Positions 10,980 to 22,806 are shown, counted from the first letter of the stretch. The stretch: DNA of 64,000 bases from Massospora cicadina (GCA_022478985.1 JAKSZP010002681.1:124001-188000); one strand, 5' to 3'. Numbers and translations: made by a program. The notes: generated by a model not told the origin, from the letters alone.

Positions 10980-12000
10980 CAGAAACTGGAAAAACATTAT
11001 AATTAATGCCCCAAACACACAAATACAGAATGATATGCTGTACAAATTATTTAACGGAAAGTAATACCCTATTTGAAACCTCATCTTAAACCAAGATCAT
11101 CCTCAAAGGGAGCTTAGATGTAGGACATGAAGCAGTTAAGAAAGCCTACAAGCTCCTGAAATTAAGTACTATTGGGACTAAAAGCTTGAGACTATACAGT
11201 AAGTATTGTAAGCCTGTCTAATATGCAGAATCCTGGGATAATTTGAGCTCTCATTATCAGCATGAGATTGTAGCTCCTTCTTCGCCGTTTAGTGTTATTA
11301 GTTTGAATAGTTGTAGAGCTTTTACTAATGGGCCTCCATGGCTATCACATATACTACTTGAACCTATTATCTCATCAAATGGGCTGAGACCATATTTTCT
11401 CTTGCTGCTTCTACAATCACATCCTTACTCCTGTTTTTCTCCGTTTTCTCTGCAGAAATGCCCAGGGGTTGGGTTCTTAGTTAATAGTTGAACTTTAGGT
11501 CTCAAGTTGTTCAAAAGCTTTTCTCCTTATATATACCAATCATCACTATGCTGATTTCTATACCCTTCTACTAATGGGGCAGGAGTAAGTGTAAACAGTA
11601 CTTCATTTTCTATTTTCCATAAGATGGCAGTCTCAGACCCCATGTGATGTAACCATTACTTGCCATCCACTTTATTAACTTATCAAGTATGTTATCACTG
11701 GATATATAGTTTGTCACAATTTCAGGCTCTTTATGGAAGAGAGCTCTGACTACACAATAGTGTCCAAACATTAGTGGACTCCACTACTCCTGATACTGTC
11801 AATCTTACTATGGTGCTACCCTATAGCAACAATCAGACTACAAGTGCTCGCCGCTACAAAAATCTTCTGAAAACTCTGAAGTAGACTATGTGATCTAATG
11901 CTAGTTGACCAGCTCTCCCCACATTTCAAATATAATATCTGGTATTGCTCTATTATCTTTTTGCTGGTGGTATATGACAAATTTTTAAACCTCCTTGTTG
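10980..12000 (+). pseudogene. Ty3-1 integrase remnant
   Basis: It lies directly after RNase H. DVGHEAVKKAYKLLK near 11115-11160 matches the HHCC-domain histidine region of Ty3 integrases (GHxGxxKxxxxL). The rest is too decayed to place the DDE residues. An 82-codon open stretch at 11243-11491 in another frame shows no recognisable domain. Confidence 0.45.
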
Positions 12001-12136
12001 GGTCCTTATCATGTATTATATAATGTTAATTCCAAATATTCCTTTTTTTATGTCATCCAGGGAATAGTATTAATCATGTACACACTAGGTCCTTGCGCCT
12101 ATAAATCCTCCCTATGACAGGACCTTGAGGAGTCAA

Positions 12137-12728
12137 TGTCAGCGTTTGTAGTGAACACTCCATAAATACCAAAAAAGGATTGACGAACAGGTTTATTGTC
12201 CCCCTTTGGAATCAAGCCTTCAGGGATCAGATAAATTGTTGCTAGTAAACCTTTGCCCTTAAACGGGCAAGGACTAGTAAATGGTGTTCAATAATTGTCA
12301 CCTGATGCAACCCCATCCTACTATCCAGGATTTCAACCCCAAAGCACTAGAACAATGGGAAGACAACTATCCAAAAGCTGCTTAAAAGAGATGACTATGG
12401 CTTGACCTTATTATTGGATGAGGAGTATAGATATTGAACCAGGACGAACTAGGCGCCTTATCTGCCATAAGGGCACTAACCCATTTTATATTTATTAAGA
12501 AACTTTAACTTATATTTATTAAGTCTTTTCTCCTATCGTTTTCATATTGTTTGATGTCCATTTGCAGAATTAAAATAAAATTTTATAAGCTAAGATAGCT
12601 GCAAACATACCAGACCTTGCAAAAGTGAAAGTTTATTGTCATCTCCTCTCAACAGCCATTCTGCTCTTCAATGGTATAATAAATAAAATTATTAGATTTC
12701 CATTTTTACTACTATGAGAAACTGAAAG
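12137..12728 (+). repeat. 3' LTR of Ty3-1
   Basis: It begins TGTCAGCGTTTGTAGTGAAC and aligns with 3192-3823. It ends AAACTGAAAG like the 5' copy. A TTTATTGTCC block and GACGAACAGG occur in the U3-equivalent part. Confidence 0.7.
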
Positions 12729-13892
12729 AATAAGATCTGGTTTCTCCTTGGAAAAAATCTGAAAGGTATTTGGATTTATTTAAAATTTCAGTTTCTAAAA
12801 ATTAGAGGCACCAAGGTGAGTTAACCAAAAGAAATTTAATACTACATATTGACAATAACTTATAGGAATGTGGGTGCAGAGGTAAGGTAATTTATATTAA
12901 AAAAATACTATGAAGCAACTTCAATTTAGCGGATAATTGATTAAGACCTCATTCTACATATTAATATATATGAAAAATTGATCAGAGGGTTGGTCAGACC
13001 AATCAAATTACATGGAAAAGCCTTAAATTACAGTAGCCAGTTCTACTATATGCATATAGTATGACTACTATACTACATGCCTTCTACATAATAAGATATT
13101 ATTAGTATTAGGTGAAGCTATTAAACTAAACATAGTTATATGTATAAATTTAAGTTAAATAGATGTTTGGATTAAACTATACTCATAATATAAATCATTA
13201 AACATATGTACAAAAGTAGAGGCCTTTTATAAGTTAATAATTGGTAAAGACATTTAATGCTCTATTGATTTTAGATATTATAAACCTTACATTGTTTAAA
13301 TAGATTGTAATCATCTCTAGTGTTTAACTTTACTGTTTCTATTAACTGTGAATTATTTCTTATAGAGAGAGTATCTAAAGTTATTTTATTTAGTTATTTA
13401 TTTCTCTCTTATACTATTGTGATTATATAAAGCCTTGTAAATACTGAATTTACCTTAATCATTAATTGATCTAACTTTCATGATGGAGCTACTATATTAG
13501 TACTATCTAAAAACAACAATAACTTAAAATTACCATAGGTATAGTATTATGCTTAGTCGTTATAAAGGACATTATGTCATAATTTAAGTATGTTCTATTT
13601 AGTATTAATCCTTTATGTTTTATTGTCTTAATAAACTGACTATTTTTAGTAGATTTAGATAATTAAATGTGATCTATCTTATAAAAGCTATAAATACAAA
13701 TAAGAGTCAAAATGAAACTTTTTTAATCTTATAAAAAATTATGTTTAGGAAAATCTAAAACAAAAAGTCAATTTAACTTTTTTTCCAAAGTACATAAAAC
13801 GCCATCTTTAATAAGCGTGATTATAACTGGTTTTTAACTTATTAACAGTAACTCACTTCTTGCTAACAAATACTCATTTAGAAAACAAAAAA
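12729..13892. other. AT-rich DNA without recognisable genes
   Basis: About 1.16 kb of very AT-rich sequence with frequent stops in all frames. No domain, LTR or tail motif was recognised. A local palindromic patch lies near 13045-13080 (ACTATATGCATATAGT). Confidence 0.6.
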
Positions 13893-13907
13893 CTATTGGG
13901 GCATTTT
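13893..13907 (+). repeat. TSD of LINE-E micro-insertion, left copy
   Basis: ctattggggcatttt is repeated exactly at 13925-13939 with 17 bp between the copies. Confidence 0.8.
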
Positions 13908-13924
13908 TTTTAGTACTAGATGGT
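13908..13924 (-). mobile_element. Ultra-short LINE-E 3'-end insertion (17 bp)
   Basis: TTTTAGTACTAGATGGT, flanked by a 15-bp direct repeat, is the 3' terminus of LINE-E read on the minus strand (ACCATCTAGTACTAAAA). The same sequence with its T-run ends LINE-E at 31476-31495. With the adjoining T-run and C, more than 20 bp are shared between the two loci. It fits an extreme 5' truncation during target-primed reverse transcription. Confidence 0.75.
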
Positions 13925-13939
13925 CTATTGGGGCATTTT
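13925..13939 (+). repeat. TSD of LINE-E micro-insertion, right copy
   Basis: Second copy of the 15-mer at 13893-13907. Its T-run is also where the A-tail would prime. Confidence 0.8.
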
Positions 13940-14437
13940 AGTATTGCTTTTCTGAAATTTCTCCAGCCTACACATATTAAATAAAACAATGAACATGATT
14001 ATTAGTCAAATGACCAATACTTATTTGGTAAAACCATTTAAATTATAAATTTAACTGAATATCAAACTGTTTAGCCATAACAATGTACTGATTACATTAA
14101 TACATATAGAACTTTCGCTTCTTATATTTATAAAAGTTTTTTACTATGAAATTTAATTTATGATTTAATAGTGTATGTTCATCTGACCTTAGTAACTGTG
14201 CAAAATTCTATTAATAGGTTATTTTAGGAAGTTTGTTAGATAAGGATGTAATATTATAACACAAAAAAAATTTTGTGAAAAAAAGCAAGTAAAATAGACT
14301 TGTATCTATTTAAAGCATGCTGATATTCCTTTTTTATGCAGCAACGTTTAGAAAGCTCTTTTGTATGCTGATTAAGCCTCTATAACAAGTAGTTTGATCT
14401 GTAAGCTAGATATAAAAAGCTCATAAATAATCCTGAT
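13940..14437. other. AT-rich DNA without recognisable genes
   Basis: About 0.5 kb between the micro-insertion and LINE-D. Only AT-rich sequence with short homopolymer runs is visible. Confidence 0.6.
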
Positions 14438-14454
14438 AGTTACAATATCATTTT
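14438..14454 (+). repeat. TSD of LINE-D, left copy
   Basis: agttacaatatcatttt is identical at 19684-19700. The T-run adjoins the A-rich 3' end of the minus-strand LINE. Confidence 0.92.
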
Positions 14455-14535
14455 TTATTTAACTGAGGTAAGCTGTCCAGGGGATGGACATCACCAAATA
14501 TACGTGAAACTAAGAGAATAGCTAACAAATATAAA
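14455..14535 (-). other. LINE-D 3' tail
   Basis: On the minus strand the end reads GTCCATCCCCTGGACAGC, then TTACCTCAGTTAAATAAAAA. A polyadenylation-like AATAAA lies in the terminal A-rich stretch. The GTCC..CCCCTGG..AGC.TACCTCA core recurs in A2 and A3, and a weaker version occurs in LINE-K and in the SINE at 38448-38574. Confidence 0.7.
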
Positions 14536-14606
14536 AAATTGGGCACTCCAGGGTACTCAATTACCCCTGTTGCCAGTGGGACTGCTAGGTATGGGGGGTT
14601 GATGCG

Positions 14607-17600
14607 CTACTCTGAGGGGGTTTCCCCTACTGTGGAGCAGGTGTGAAGGAAAGGGTCTGTGTGGAGGAACCAGAGAGGGAACCATGATTCTATGAGCGCT
14701 TTTTGTCTTGGTCTCATATATCCATAGAGCCAGGCTTGGAAGTGCTCTAGTAAGTGGACATGGAATCTGTTAATAATCCCATGAATGTTTGGGACCGTGA
14801 CCTTGAATGCATCTAATGCAATTGTGTGTATAGTCCACATTGCAATGGGTATTATAAGGGAGCAGAGGGTAGATGGGATTGGTGACTCAATCTGGAGCGC
14901 GAAGATGCTCTTTGATATTGAGATTTCCTGTTCGTTTTTTATCTTGAGCAGGCGTGCGACCTCCTGCCATATAGCTTTCGTTGGGGGGCATGTTTCTAGG
15001 CGGTGATGTAGGGATCCCTCCCCTCCACATACTGCACATGTTTTGTGGAGGGAGTTGGAGCAGTCCGCCATCCTATAGGTCCTTCTCAGACAGCGACAGG
15101 CGTTTGCTCTTATCCTTGACTGTAGGAGTGGGTGGTGTGTCATTTTCCACATTGCTTTCTGTGTGGTTAAATCATAGGGAATGTCCAACATATCTAGGTA
15201 TTCTATCCTAGCTATGTTTGGGGTTGTTGCGAGCATATCCCTCTGGGGGTGGTTTTCTGGGTTTCTTAATTTGAATTGGGGGCTGGGTCGTCCCCTTCCC
15301 TGTATAGTACCCATGTTCTCTATGGTTCATCCCATATGGCGGATAGTTTGGAGGATATGTTTGAAATGAGGGGAGGTTCCATGAGGACCCATTGCAGTAG
15401 GATGTTTGGCAAGGTATGAAAGTAGTCTGGGTGGACTATGTGAGTTGGTTAATTTGAGCGCCTGTGCAAAGTTAGTCCTTGCTGCTCTGGACTAATGTTG
15501 TTGCGGGAGGTCTGGAGCAAGGATTTCCTTTATCCAGGTACCTAGGATGTGATTGGCGTGGCTCTCAAAATCTATTAATCTCATGCCTACACTTGATCGT
15601 GGGCCAAATAGTGTTTCCATCCGTGTAGGAGGGTGAGAGCCAGGCCACAGACAGCCCTGGATAAGCGCGCAAATTGAGATTTAAGGTAGGCGAGAAGGCT
15701 ATCGCATGGGCCTGGTACCACAGTATTGGGAGGATGAGCGAGTTTGCAACTGTAACTCGTCCTGTTAGTCCTGGGGTTCTCCCCTTGAGGGAGGCTACGC
15801 GTTTGGATACCGGTTGTAACAAGTTACTTTCCATTGTCTCATTAGCATATCCCCCTGATTCTAGCCAGATTCTAAGGTGTTGGACAGGAGTGTTGGTGGG
15901 AGGTGTTGCAAAGGGTAAAATGATTGGGTTCTTTCTTCGAGTGTTGGTAAGAGGTTCTGATGTTGTGGCCCAATTGTTTGTATAATTGCCTAAGAGGATG
16001 ATTTCTGTCTTCCTTCTGTTGAGCGATGCATTGCTCACCTTGGAGTATTCCTCTATAGTGCGTTCCAGCTGTTGGGCATCTTCATTGTTTGCTATACCTG
16101 CTACGCAGTCATCTGCAAAGACCAGTATCTTGACTGTTGGTTGTCCTTGTGCGGTTATCCCCATGAGATGTGAGTCAGTTACTCGGAGGAGTGGGTCAAA
16201 GCTGAAATTGTATAGCAGTGGGCTAAGGGGATCCCCTTGTTTGAGCCCTCTGTGTGGTTTAATCTTATTTGTTAGGAATCCAGGGCCACATACAGCCATG
16301 GTTGCAGATCCTGTTAGGAGCATCGCCTATTTTATGAATCTTGGTGGGAGTTTGAAAGCATGTAGACATTCTTTTAGGTATGGCCAGCTAACACGGTCAT
16401 ACGCCTTTTCCTGATCCAAGAAGACCAGGGCACCAGTTGCTTTGGATTAGCAAATGTTTGCAACAGGGTGTATGTTGTTTCAGATTGAACGCCCTGGTAT
16501 AAACCCAAACTGGTTGGGTGATAGGACGTCAGATGCAATTGCGCCTAATCTAGCTGCTAAAATTTTTGTTAGAATTTTTGTGTCAGTATTGAGAGTGCAA
16601 TTGGGCGCCAGTTGGCCAGGTCCAACTTGTCACCCTTTTTATACAAGGTTATAACATAGGATTCATTACCTCCTGGTAATAGGCTTGTTTCTAACAAGCT
16701 CTGGTTCATAGACGCCAATAGGAGGGGGGCGATTTGTTGAAAATATTTTTTATAAAATTTGTAGGGTATCCCATCAGGCCCTGGGCATTTCCTACGTGGT
16801 GCACCGCGAATTGTTTCCCAAAGCTCCTCCCATGTAATAAGGAATAGTATATTGTTATTTGAGAGGTGTACTTTGTATCTCAGCAGTTTGAACAAATTCT
16901 TTAATTTTTTGTGAATTTGTTGGTGTTTCGTGATATAATTTGGTGTAATAGCTGTGTACTTCCGCCTTGACCTCCTCAGGGTCAGTTGCCACGGTGCCAT
17001 TGGTCTTGCGGACCTGTGTGCATGCAGGTTGGTTTTCGCGGGAATGGATTTGGTGGAAGAAGTATGTTGAACAGGTTTCGCCTTTCTTTATGAACTTACC
17101 TTTGTTTGATACTTTGATTCTGTGTTGGTGTTTGAAGATGAGATTGTTAAGTTGGGCTGAAATTTCTGCCCATTTGCGTCCCCAGTTAGGCTATAGCCAG
17201 ATCTCAGAGTATTATTTCCAGGTGGTCTAGTTCCGCCAAGGTACGCTTGATTGTGGCCATGTCCGCGGTGTGCTTACGTGATGCAATATGTCAGGTTTTG
17301 TTAATTAAATCCTTTTTGAAATTTTCCCATGTTCTGATGGGATCTGAAGTGAATGGGGCTGTGAATTCTGGGTTCATAGCCTTGTTTTTGACCCAGTTGG
17401 ATATCTCAGGAAATTTTAAATTTTCTGGGTGAAGCTTTCTCCAAGGCGACACCTGTGTGTGGGATTGGGTTGGCACTAACTGCACTGTAACTAATCGGTG
17501 GTCAGAAAAATGATCTTTTTTGTTGTAAATTTGGAGATTCTTGAGTGGTGGGATTGCGGGATGATGATGTGGTCAATATGACTCATTGATATGAGCACTC

Positions 17601-18165
17601 CCTCACGTATGTTGGGTCTCATCATGTGGGGAAGGATTGGTGAATTGGGGGGAAGAGCATCCTGTAAGCCAAGAGATGCCTTCATTGTGCGATATTCAAT
17701 GTGTCCAGGTGGGTATCCCCTGGGATTAGGCCATCAATCTGTATTGGGGTTATCCCAGCAGTTGAAATCTCCTAACATGATGATATCTGGTGGGAGGGTA
17801 AGGGTAGAAATTTTTTCAAAACATAGTTTTCTCTTGGTTGCAGTGCACGGTGCATAGACACATGCTATCAAAATTATTTCATCTTGGCATGTGATTGTTG
17901 CTAACAGGACTCGACCATGCAAGTGTGATGATTAATTTGTAATTTTAGATTTTTTGTTGTTTTAGACTATCACCCCACAGGGAGACGTCCATACTGATTG
18001 TGATGGTGCAACCCTGGTTGACCAAGATTCTTCTTCCCCTTGTAGGCAGTGGGTTTCTTGGATGGCCAAGAAGTCTACAGGAGGTTTTCGCAGGAATGCC
18101 AGCTTTTTGGCTTGGGATGTATGAGCCCTGGCTCCCGCGATATTTAGCATCCCTATTGACACTGA
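14607..18165 (-). pseudogene. LINE-D ORF2: APE endonuclease, reverse transcriptase, C-terminal zinc domain
   Basis: The domains run on the minus strand. APE: LNIAGARA (about 18145), AIQETHC (about 18070), IACVYAPC, MLGDFNCW (about 17775) and SHIDHIII. RT: GPDGIPYKFYKKYF (about 16760), LANWRPIAL, FGFIPGRSI, FLDQEKAYDRV with the first catalytic Asp (about 16410), GLKQGDPLSPLLYNFS (about 16240) and VFADDCVAG with the catalytic FADD at about 16108-16119. The C-terminal segment 15314-14607 holds CAVCGGEGSLHHRLETC, a CX2CX7HX4C zinc-binding motif. Breaks include a TGG-to-TGA type stop after FIPGRSI, a CAA-to-TAA stop, a TGG-to-TAG stop after FIK, and several frameshifts in the APE part. No RNase H domain was seen. 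Confidence 0.88.
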
Positions 18166-19604
18166 GGTGCCCGCGGCGCCTCAGGAGCAGTTGGGAGGGC
18201 CCTCTGGCCCTATCCCACCGCAGCTCATTTTGGCCATGCTCCATGTCTGTACTCCAACTCTTTCAATGCCATTGTTGGTTCCCTTGATATGACCCAATGA
18301 TTCAAGGGAATTGCAGTTTTTTGCATTTGCATCAAATTTTTCCCACACAGGTCTCATGTTGATTTGATGCGGAATGTTGATTAAGTTTTATATTTTTAAG
18401 GTTTGACTTTGTCACATTGTCCACCGCATTTTCGCCCAAATTGCAGTTGCATTGTTTCTCAGTGTGTGCATGACTGATGACGCTTTGTGGCTCAGTCCAG
18501 TTACTGTGGAAATTTTCGACCTGAGCATATTGTTCTGATTGGTTGGTTTGGTGAATATCTAAAATATCCTCCCAAATTTGTCCGGGGTAAAGGCGGACTC
18601 TGCATGTGCCACCACTTCAGCCGCTGCTCTCTTGCGGGCTTTTTTGCTGCTTTACATTGTTTACTTGTAACTGGGTCCACAATGGAGTATAGTCCATCTT
18701 CACCCCAGCGGAATGGGTGGTGGCCATCAGTCATCTTGGCGAAGTTTTCATTATCTTTGTCCATAGCTTCTTCATAAAAATCATTTTCCACTAAGCCCTC
18801 TTTCACAGGGCATGCATGTTCCTTGTGGCCCAGTGAGCCACAGTGGTTGCAAAAGGGTGGTGTGCGTTCCGGTGTGACTCAGAATGCAGCTGACTGGCCC
18901 CCATCTGCGAAGTGAAATTCTGCTGCATGGGGAATTCTGGATAAATCCTCTTCCACTTTTGGGAAGGGGTTGATTACATTGATAGCTTTGCCCGTGCACA
19001 GGTCAGGCATTAAGCGAAATCGCTGTAATTTGAGTTGTTGGATTTCTCCATAGGCCACAAGACCTTTGTGGAGCTCCTCCTCGATTACCTTATGGGGAAG
19101 GTTGGTGGGGAGCAAGTCAAAGGAGATGAACAAAGTTTTCACTTTGTTCCATCTGGTGCGCACGGTGCACACACTTTTTTTGCCCTCAGGGAGGGCAATT
19201 TCCACACAGATTTTTGCTGCGGCATCGGCTTCATTGGCTGTTTTGGGCCCAATATTGATCCAGCCATGGCCCATGTTGTTGGTGGCTATGTACACTGCGT
19301 GAGGGAAAAGTGAGGGCTGTGCCTCACATGTTTTCTCCCACAGGGTCAGTGACTCATCTGCAAGGAAGAGTCTGATCCCGTGCTCCACCTTTGACAAAGG
19401 TTGGTTGAATTGAATGTACATGTATTGCGCGTGCTTTACAGTAAATACCATAAACCCAGATGGTGTCTGAGTTTGCAATTTTTTTATGGATTGGGTTCCT
19501 GGTCCCCCTCCAGGGTGTTTCTTGCCCTTAGTTTCACCATCAAATGCACCACTTGCCGTGACGCTCGCCCATGTTGTATTATTTTTGTTATTAAAGTCGC
19601 CCAT
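18166..19604 (-). pseudogene. LINE-D ORF1, CCHC RNA-binding protein, frameshifted
   Basis: It starts at ATG 19604 (MGDFNNKNNTTWASVTASGA), and the first 241 codons are open. The blocks KTLFISFDLLPTNLP and EELHKGLVAYGEIQQLKLQR align with LINE-K and more distantly with A2 and LINE-E. A frameshift near 18880 precedes the zinc knuckle CNHCGSLGHKEHAC (CX2CX4HX4C) at 18810-18851. The C-terminal region to about 18500 is open and charged, and the rest to the ORF2 start is degraded. The product is inferred to be the nucleic-acid-binding protein of the LINE RNP. Confidence 0.82.
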
Positions 19605-19683
19605 CTTTCCTGTGTGTGATTATCCAAATTTGCTGTTTGAATTGAATCGTAGTAACTAAAGTGAATGTTATGAGAAAGAAAAA

Positions 19684-19700
19684 AGTTACAATATCATTTT
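19684..19700 (+). repeat. TSD of LINE-D, right copy
   Basis: Second copy of the 17-mer at 14438-14454. Confidence 0.92.
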
Positions 19701-20358
19701 ATTCATTATATTTCTATTTGATATAAATAATGAAGTCTAAGTTAGCTACAAGTTTGTAGAAAGCAAATTTGCTATATCAATCCTTATGAAAATCTTAACT
19801 TTTTGTAATAGGTAATAAACTAGAATATATACTTTAAATAAAGAAATTTATAATATGGAACATGTTTGTTTCAGGATCTCTTCAAATATAATAGGTCTTA
19901 ATAACGATTTGTCTGGCTTAGGCAAACTTTCTACATTATGTAATTATTGAAATAGGTGCGGTGGTGCCATATTTCATATGCACAGTTCAATTTGCATTTT
20001 AACAAAAAGGTAATTGTATGAGAACTTTCATCTTTAAACATAAAACATGGATGTTATCTCTCATAGATAAGTTTTTATTAAATAAAATAAAACCATCATA
20101 GTAACAATTTACTGACTGTGGCTTGAGGTTTGTGGTTATTAGGCTTGGTTTTGGATAAATTTAAGAAGCTACTATAAGAACATGATCATTCTTAAAAATT
20201 AAAAGTCTCTTTATATTATGCTACTTAAACTCCCAAAAAAAATTTTGTGAAGGTTATTAATACCTGAACAGGCTTAAGAATTTCAGGTTATATGCGTTAC
20301 TAATTAAAGACAGGGAGACTAATGCCTAGGCCTTGTTGAATTTACAAAAAATAGTAAT
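19701..20358. other. AT-rich DNA without recognisable genes
   Basis: About 0.66 kb between LINE-D and the 5' LTR of Ty3-G. No open frame or repeat was recognised. The last five bases (GTAAT) are the likely TSD of Ty3-G; the right-hand copy is GCAAT at 42280-42284, with one transition. Confidence 0.6.
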
Positions 20359-21488
20359 TGTTGAAATTTCAATATGCCCATATTAAGCAGCTTAACAGAT
20401 TATATAAATATCAGTTTTATCCGCTAGGGGTGATTTACCATAGCAGATATGAGTTATCATAAGTTATGATAACTATTATTGTTCTAATTCCAAATAAGTT
20501 GTTAAATTTTAGAAATTCAATTCTGCCATATTACTGATGTTCCGTTGGGAGGTCACTGACAATTAACAAGTTGTTCAATTATTGATTTGTATAATTATAA
20601 TTTAAATCTTTTATAAGTCAATCAGAGTTTGTTGACAATAAATAAAGGATTTACTATTTGTTGGGCGTTAACAACGCTTTTAGTAGCAACTTAATATCTA
20701 GCCATTTAGGTAACGTGACCTGATATTTTTGGGTAAAAGGTCCCATTAACTAAGCGGGTTACTAGCTTAATAAGGATAATCCACTGGGGTTGAGCGAAGT
20801 CATGGGACACGTTCTTTGATCCAACCCAAAAGGGCATATTATAGTTATCAGTGAAATCTGACTAAATGGATAAATAATACCATTAATTGGTATAACACCA
20901 AAGGCTTAATCCATCAGTGACAGTTGCCATTCCAATTGGGCGCCAATTGAAGAGAAGGCTCCAGAATCCCCTGTATATTCACTTGATTTTCACTAATTAA
21001 AGCAAAATGTATTAGAATGTAAGTTGATAAGTATCATAGATATCTCGACTATTATACATTTGTGTATATCTATTCTTGAGATTATAGTTGATTAATATTG
21101 ATCCTATGTCTATATATTGCTTGTCAAGTTCTCCGCGGTCTTCTGCATCAAGGGAGTAAGGAAGAAGTTACTTTGAAACCGCTGAACCTACTGATACTAG
21201 GCTAAGTTCTACTGTAGGGAGGAGTTTCTTTGATAAAAAAAATCTTTAACTCTATAGGAAGAGTTGAAGGGTTGGGATTTCTCTTGTTTTTGTGGAAGAT
21301 TTCAAGTACCTTCAAGTATAGAAGGAAGATTGTTGGCACCAGCCTAGACTTAAAGATAATATTAAATTTGGCTGTGAAAGCTCAACCAGGGCACTAGTCT
21401 TCGCACTATTTTCAACCCATTTAATAAGTATTAATAATCTATACAACGCATATAATAGATCCTGTGTAGTAAACATAAAAGTTTTACA
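20359..21488 (+). repeat. 5' LTR of Ty3-G
   Basis: The LTR runs from TGTTGAAATTTC to AAAGTTTTACA, with TG...CA ends. It aligns along its length with 41143-42279. Shared blocks include TTTATCCGCTAGGG, GGGCGTTAACAACGCTTTTA and GTCATGGGACACGTTCTTTG. The two copies differ visibly by substitutions and small indels. Confidence 0.88.
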
Positions 21489-21490
21489 TT

Positions 21491-21506
21491 TGGTGCTCCA
21501 CCAGGG
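21491..21506 (+). promoter_or_regulatory. Primer-binding site of Ty3-G, split by Ty3-F
   Basis: TGGTGCTCCACCAGGG begins two bases after the LTR, the same offset as in Ty3-H. Ty3-F inserted just here, and its TSD CAGGG forms the last bases. The leader resumes at 28511. Confidence 0.7.
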
Positions 21507-22787
21507 TGTCATGAAAGCGGCAAATAAGATTTAGATTGGCCTGCCAGTCAGTGCGTGAGCACCCAGAAGGTAAGTCATAATGCCAAGGGCACTGATGCTC
21601 AGACGACTTGAAGGTGGGACAGAAAGTGTGTGAACATGAACAATTTATCAAGATGGTGGTAAATAGAAAACTGGCAAGCAGCCACGTAGTTGCTACTATA
21701 GATCCAGCGAATTTGGGCTTGGAAAGCTTATTTGCTATGATAATGGGGCTGTGTTCCACCATTGAGTTGTTGGCAAGAGGAAGGGTGGCAAGATTATGAA
21801 ATCTCTCTCAGCGGGGAGGTAAAGCCTTCAACAAGAGTGAAAGATCCTTATGCTGAACATCTTTGGCCAGTGGGAAGTGTCTAAGAATGCTCCAAGTACG
21901 GTATGCCCAGTCAATGACAGTAAGAAACATTGTCATTATGATAGCCACAAAGGCTTATTCATCATGCAACCCAAAAATAATTTTGGGGCTTAGGTTTGCG
22001 GTGGATACCAAGGGGAAATTTCCAAAAAGAAAATCCATTTGTGTGTGGGTTTTTTATTACAAATAAGACAAATAAATTGCCAGAAAACCATACCTTTCAT
22101 GGATGATTGCTTAGATACTTGGTTGCTTAAGGAATAAGATGGCGTGCATGGGCGTGGGGCCTTGATTTTCTGACCCTTGATTGACGAAACTCGTGTGGGA
22201 ATTATATAAACTTATGTGACCATGCTGGCGGAAGCCTGAGTCAATATTAATTCAACCTCTGGCGCAAAAAAAACGTTTTTATCATGATTGTGCCTGCCCA
22301 GTGGCAGCGTCTTTCTTGACAAGTGGTGGGGGCCTCCTAGGGCCATTCCAAATAGAAACAGCCCTAATTAGTTGGTAACAGGTTCAAGACACCCAGCACA
22401 AATGCCCCAGTTTCTTTGGTTCATTTGCATTTTTTGATCTTCAGTGGAACTGGACCTCTCCACAAAAAAGGATGGTTCGTTTTCTTTCAAAGACATGGCA
22501 GAATTTGAACCTGGCATTGGGGAGGGACTCACTTTATTTTTCTTGCATCAGTCCCTTTCTGCCACAAACTCAGTGCAGACCACCTTGAAATGCTGCATCA
22601 GTTTGCTAGTTGTCATAATGAGGATGGGCGGAGGGACCTTCAAGTGGTAGGCGTAACTCACCGCTCGTCTACCATATAGATGAGATCGCCCTGTGTGATG
22701 AGGGGGATGGCCACTATCTTTGGACCTTTCTTGGTGCAAAATGGAAACGCCTCCCGGTCCAAGCCCAGGGGCTTCCCTGGACTTACA
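21507..22787 (-). repeat. 3' LTR of Ty3-F
   Basis: On the plus strand it runs from TGTCATGAAAGC to GACTTACA and aligns with 27224-28505 throughout. Shared blocks include GAGCACCCAGAAGGTAAG and GGTGCAAAATGGAAACGCCT. Confidence 0.9.
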
Positions 22788-22806
22788 TTATCCTTTCCTT
22801 TTTCAA
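22788..22806 (-). promoter_or_regulatory. Polypurine tract of Ty3-F
   Basis: On the minus strand GAAAAAGGAAAGGATAA abuts the 3' LTR start TGTAAGTCC. Its position and composition fit the plus-strand priming site. Confidence 0.65.

Larger units (their letters stand above)
3192..12728 (+). mobile_element. Ty3/gypsy LTR retrotransposon Ty3-1, heavily decayed
   Basis: The element is bounded by two similar but diverged direct repeats, 3192-3823 and 12137-12728. A primer-binding site follows the left LTR. The internal order gag, protease, RT, RNase H, integrase is the Ty3/gypsy order. Domain traces are RT (AQYFSVMDIASG at about 9907), an RT active-site region (YFNN, near 10105) and RNase H (ASDYAVGTILAQLDEQQ near 10550 and MTDPNDQLSRWVL near 10780). 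All frames are broken. An ORF1-only element (B) lies within the gag region. I found no convincing 5-bp TSD, consistent with great age. Outer limits are good to about 10 bp. Confidence 0.75.
14455..19683 (-). mobile_element. Full-length APE-type LINE (LINE-D), 5.2 kb
   Basis: This 5,229-bp minus-strand element is bounded by a perfect 17-bp TSD. It has a 79-bp 5' leader starting TTTTTCTTTCTCATAAC, then ORF1 (19604 to about 18166), ORF2 (about 18165 to 14607) and a 3' tail ending TTAAATAAAAAA. LINE-K at 55991-61259 is the same family and starts with almost the same bases (ACTTTTCTTTCTCGTT), so both ends are well supported. ORF2 carries APE, RT and C-terminal CCHC domains. Several frameshifts and transition-type stops make this copy inactive. 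It is GC-richer than its AT-rich surroundings. Confidence 0.92.
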
